A stretch of DNA of 64,000 nt from Eledone cirrhosa (taxonomy: Eukaryota > Mollusca > Cephalopoda > Octopoda > Eledonidae): NCBI GenBank assembly GCA_964016885.1, contig OZ024740.1, forward strand, positions 293,433,217-293,497,216, in the 5' to 3' direction. The position numbers and the translations under genes are program-made. Positions 62,101 through 64,000 of this stretch are shown here, piece by piece. The notes under the pieces were generated by a model, which was not told the origin of the DNA, searched no databases, and saw only the letters and a list, made by a program, of their open reading frames with translations. The stretch's first letter is position 1; each line of letters begins with the position of its first letter.

Positions 62101-64000
62101 TTCACTTCTCTCTTTCTCTCTCGTTGTCTATTTCACTTCTCTCTTTCTCTCTCGTTGTCTATTTCACTTCTCTCTGTCTCTCTCGTTGTCTATTTCACTT
62201 CTCTCTTTCTCTCTCGTTGTCTATTTCACTTCGGTCTGTCTCTCTCGTTGTTTATTTCACTTCTCTCATTCTCTCTCGTTGTCTATTTCACTTCTCTCTT
62301 TCTCTCTCGTTGTCTATTTCACTTCTCTCTTTCTCTCTCGTTGTCTAGTTCACTTCTCTCTGTCTCTCTCGTTCTCTATTTCACTTCGGTCTGTCTCTCT
62401 CGTTGTCTATTTCACTTCTCTTTTTCTCTCTCGTTGTCTAGTTCACTTCTCTCTTTCTCTCTCGTTGTCTATTTCACTTCTCTCTTTTTCTCTCGTTGTC
62501 TATTTCACTTCTCTTTTTCTCTCTCGTTGTCTATTTCACTTCTCTCTTTCTCTCTCGTTGTCTATTTCACTTCTCTCATTCTCTCTCGTTGTCTATTTCA
62601 CTTCTCTCTGTCTCTCTCGTTGTCTATTTCACTTCTCTCTGTCTCTCTCGTTGTCTATTTCACTTCTCTCTCTCTCTCGTTGTCTATTTCACTTCTCTCT
62701 TTCTCTCTCGTTGTCTATTTCACTTCTCTCTTTCTCTCTCGTTGTCTATTTCACTTCTTTCTGTCTCTCTCGTTGTCTATTTCACTTCTCTCTTTCTCTC
62801 TCGTTGTCTATTTCACTTCTCTCTGTCTCTCTCATTGTCTATTTCACTTCTCTCTTTCTCTCTCGTTGTCTATTTCACTTCTCTCTTTCTCTCTCGTTGT
62901 CTATTTCACTTCTCTCTGTCTCTCTCGTTGTCTATTTCACTTCTCTCTTTCTCTCTCGTTGTCTATTTCACTTCTCTCTGTCTCTCTCGTTGTCTATTTC
63001 ACTTTTCTCTTTCTCTCTCGTTGTCTATTTCACTTCGGTCTGTCTCTCTCGTTGTTTATTTCACTTCTCTCATTCTCTCTCGTTGTCAATTTCACTTCTC
63101 TCTTTCTCTCTCGTTGTCTATTTCACTTCTCTCATTCTCTCTCGTTGTCTATTTCACTTCTCTCTTTCTCTCTCGTTGTCTATTTCACTTCTCTCTGTCT
63201 CTCTCGTTGTCTATTTCACTTCTCTCTTTCTCTCTCGTTGTCTATTTCACTTCTCTCTGTCTCTCTCGTTGTCTAGTTCACTTCTCTCTTTCTCTCTCGT
63301 TGTCTATTTCACTTCTCTCTGTCTCTCTCGTTGTCTATTTCACTTCTCTCTGTCTCTCTCGTTGTCTATTTCACTTCTCTCTTTCTCTCTCGTTGTCTAT
63401 TTCACTTCTCATTCTCTCTCGTTGTCTATTTCACTTCTCTCTGTCTCTCTCGTTGTCTATTTCACTTCTCTCTGTCTCTCTCGTTGTCTATTTCACTTCT
63501 CTCTTTCTCTCTCGTTGTCTATTTCACTTCTCTCTTTCTCTCTCGTTGTCTATTTCACTTCTCTCTGTCTCTCTCGTTGTCTATTTCACTTCTCTCTTTC
63601 TCTCTCGTTGTCTATTTCACTTCTCTCTGTCTCTCTCGTTGTCTATTTCACTTTTCTCTTTCTCTCTCGTTGTCTATTTCACTTCTCTCATTCTCTCTCG
63701 TTGTCTATTTCACTTCTCTCTTTTTCTCTCGTTGTCTATTTCACTTCTCTCTTTCTCTCTCATTGTCTATTTCACTTCTCTCTGTCTCTCTCGTTGTCTA
63801 TTTCACTTCTCTCTGTCTCCCTCGTTGTCTATTTCACTTCTCTCTTTCTCTCTCGTTGTCTATTTCACTTCTCTCTGTCTCTCTCGTTGTCTATTTCACT
63901 TCTCTCTGTCTCTCTCGTTGTCTATTTCACTTCTCTCTTTCTCTCTCGTTTTCTATTTCACTTCTCTCTTTCTCTCTCGTTGTCTATTTCACTTCTCTCT
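59143..64000. repeat. 31-bp pyrimidine-rich satellite, about 156 units, intronic
   Basis: Unit of 31 bp, core CTCTCGTTGTCTATTTCACT plus TCTCTYTBTCT. It begins with no spacer after the VNTR and continues beyond the window. The + strand unit contains no AG and no stop in any frame, hence frames up to 1369 codons with a 31-residue period; these are not genes. Variation is mainly TTT/GTC/ATT at one site. A segment is duplicated at an offset of 1209 bp (39 units). Confidence 0.97.

Noticed and set aside
59167..63276. A 1369-codon open frame (+) and shorter ones at 59136, 60078 and 61287
   Set aside because: They follow from a 31-bp satellite unit without stop codons in any frame; the 31-residue period is just three units. 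There is no start context, domain or composition of a real protein.
59143..64000. CRISPR array
   Set aside because: Repeats are directly adjacent without unique spacers, in a eukaryotic intron.

Overview
This window is eukaryotic, almost certainly from a cephalopod mollusc and most likely an octopus. That placement is an inference. It rests on many tRNA-derived SINEs of the type described from octopus (head GATTGGCAGTATCGGTAG, body GGTCGATAAAATAAAGTACC), dense retroelements, very abundant (TA)n, (CA)n and (GAT)n arrays, and almost no host coding sequence. There are no bacterial operons, rRNA genes or CRISPR arrays, and I see no stand-alone tRNA gene; every tRNA-like stretch belongs to a SINE.

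Layout. 1-13 kb is AT-rich non-coding DNA with a 35-bp minisatellite, a mariner-type MITE, an inverted-repeat element, a cluster of SINEs (8.5-10.2 kb) and a strange GATC-rich block (11.5-12.3 kb). 13-25 kb holds 5'-truncated LINE copies, a composite mariner/LINE locus (19.7-20.7 kb), TTAA-flanked MITEs and decayed LINE 3' tails. 25-35 kb holds more SINEs, microsatellites, two large foldback elements and a Helitron-like repeat. 35.6-37.1 kb is a decayed Penelope-like element with a GIY-YIG domain. 37.3-42.5 kb has two further copies of the main LINE in opposite orientation, separated by another foldback. 44.8-45.8 kb is a relative of that LINE. 48.0-51.8 kb is a full-length LINE with an intact 1040-codon ORF; it sits, together with a SINE, inside an older MITE. 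53.6-54.6 kb is a 33-bp minisatellite.

The only host gene I can support is on the + strand at the right end. Two exons (coding 55717-55823 and 57834-57969) join in phase to give TM1, intracellular loop 1 and TM2 of a class C G-protein-coupled receptor of the GABA-B/GPR156 type. The next intron starts at 57970. It runs at once into a 1.2-kb 15-bp VNTR and then a satellite of more than 4.8 kb with a 31-bp unit, which continues past the window end.

How the parts work together. The LINEs supply the reverse transcriptase. The SINEs end in the same 3' sequences as two LINE subfamilies, so they probably borrow that machinery. An unusual feature of the main LINE is a C4HC3 (PHD-type) zinc finger placed inside the reverse transcriptase, between palm motif C/D and the YLG motif. 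It is kept in several copies. Hammerhead-ribozyme-like cores (CTGANGA, short stem, GAAA) recur in the Penelope-like and foldback elements. Long open frames over the satellites and microsatellites are artefacts.
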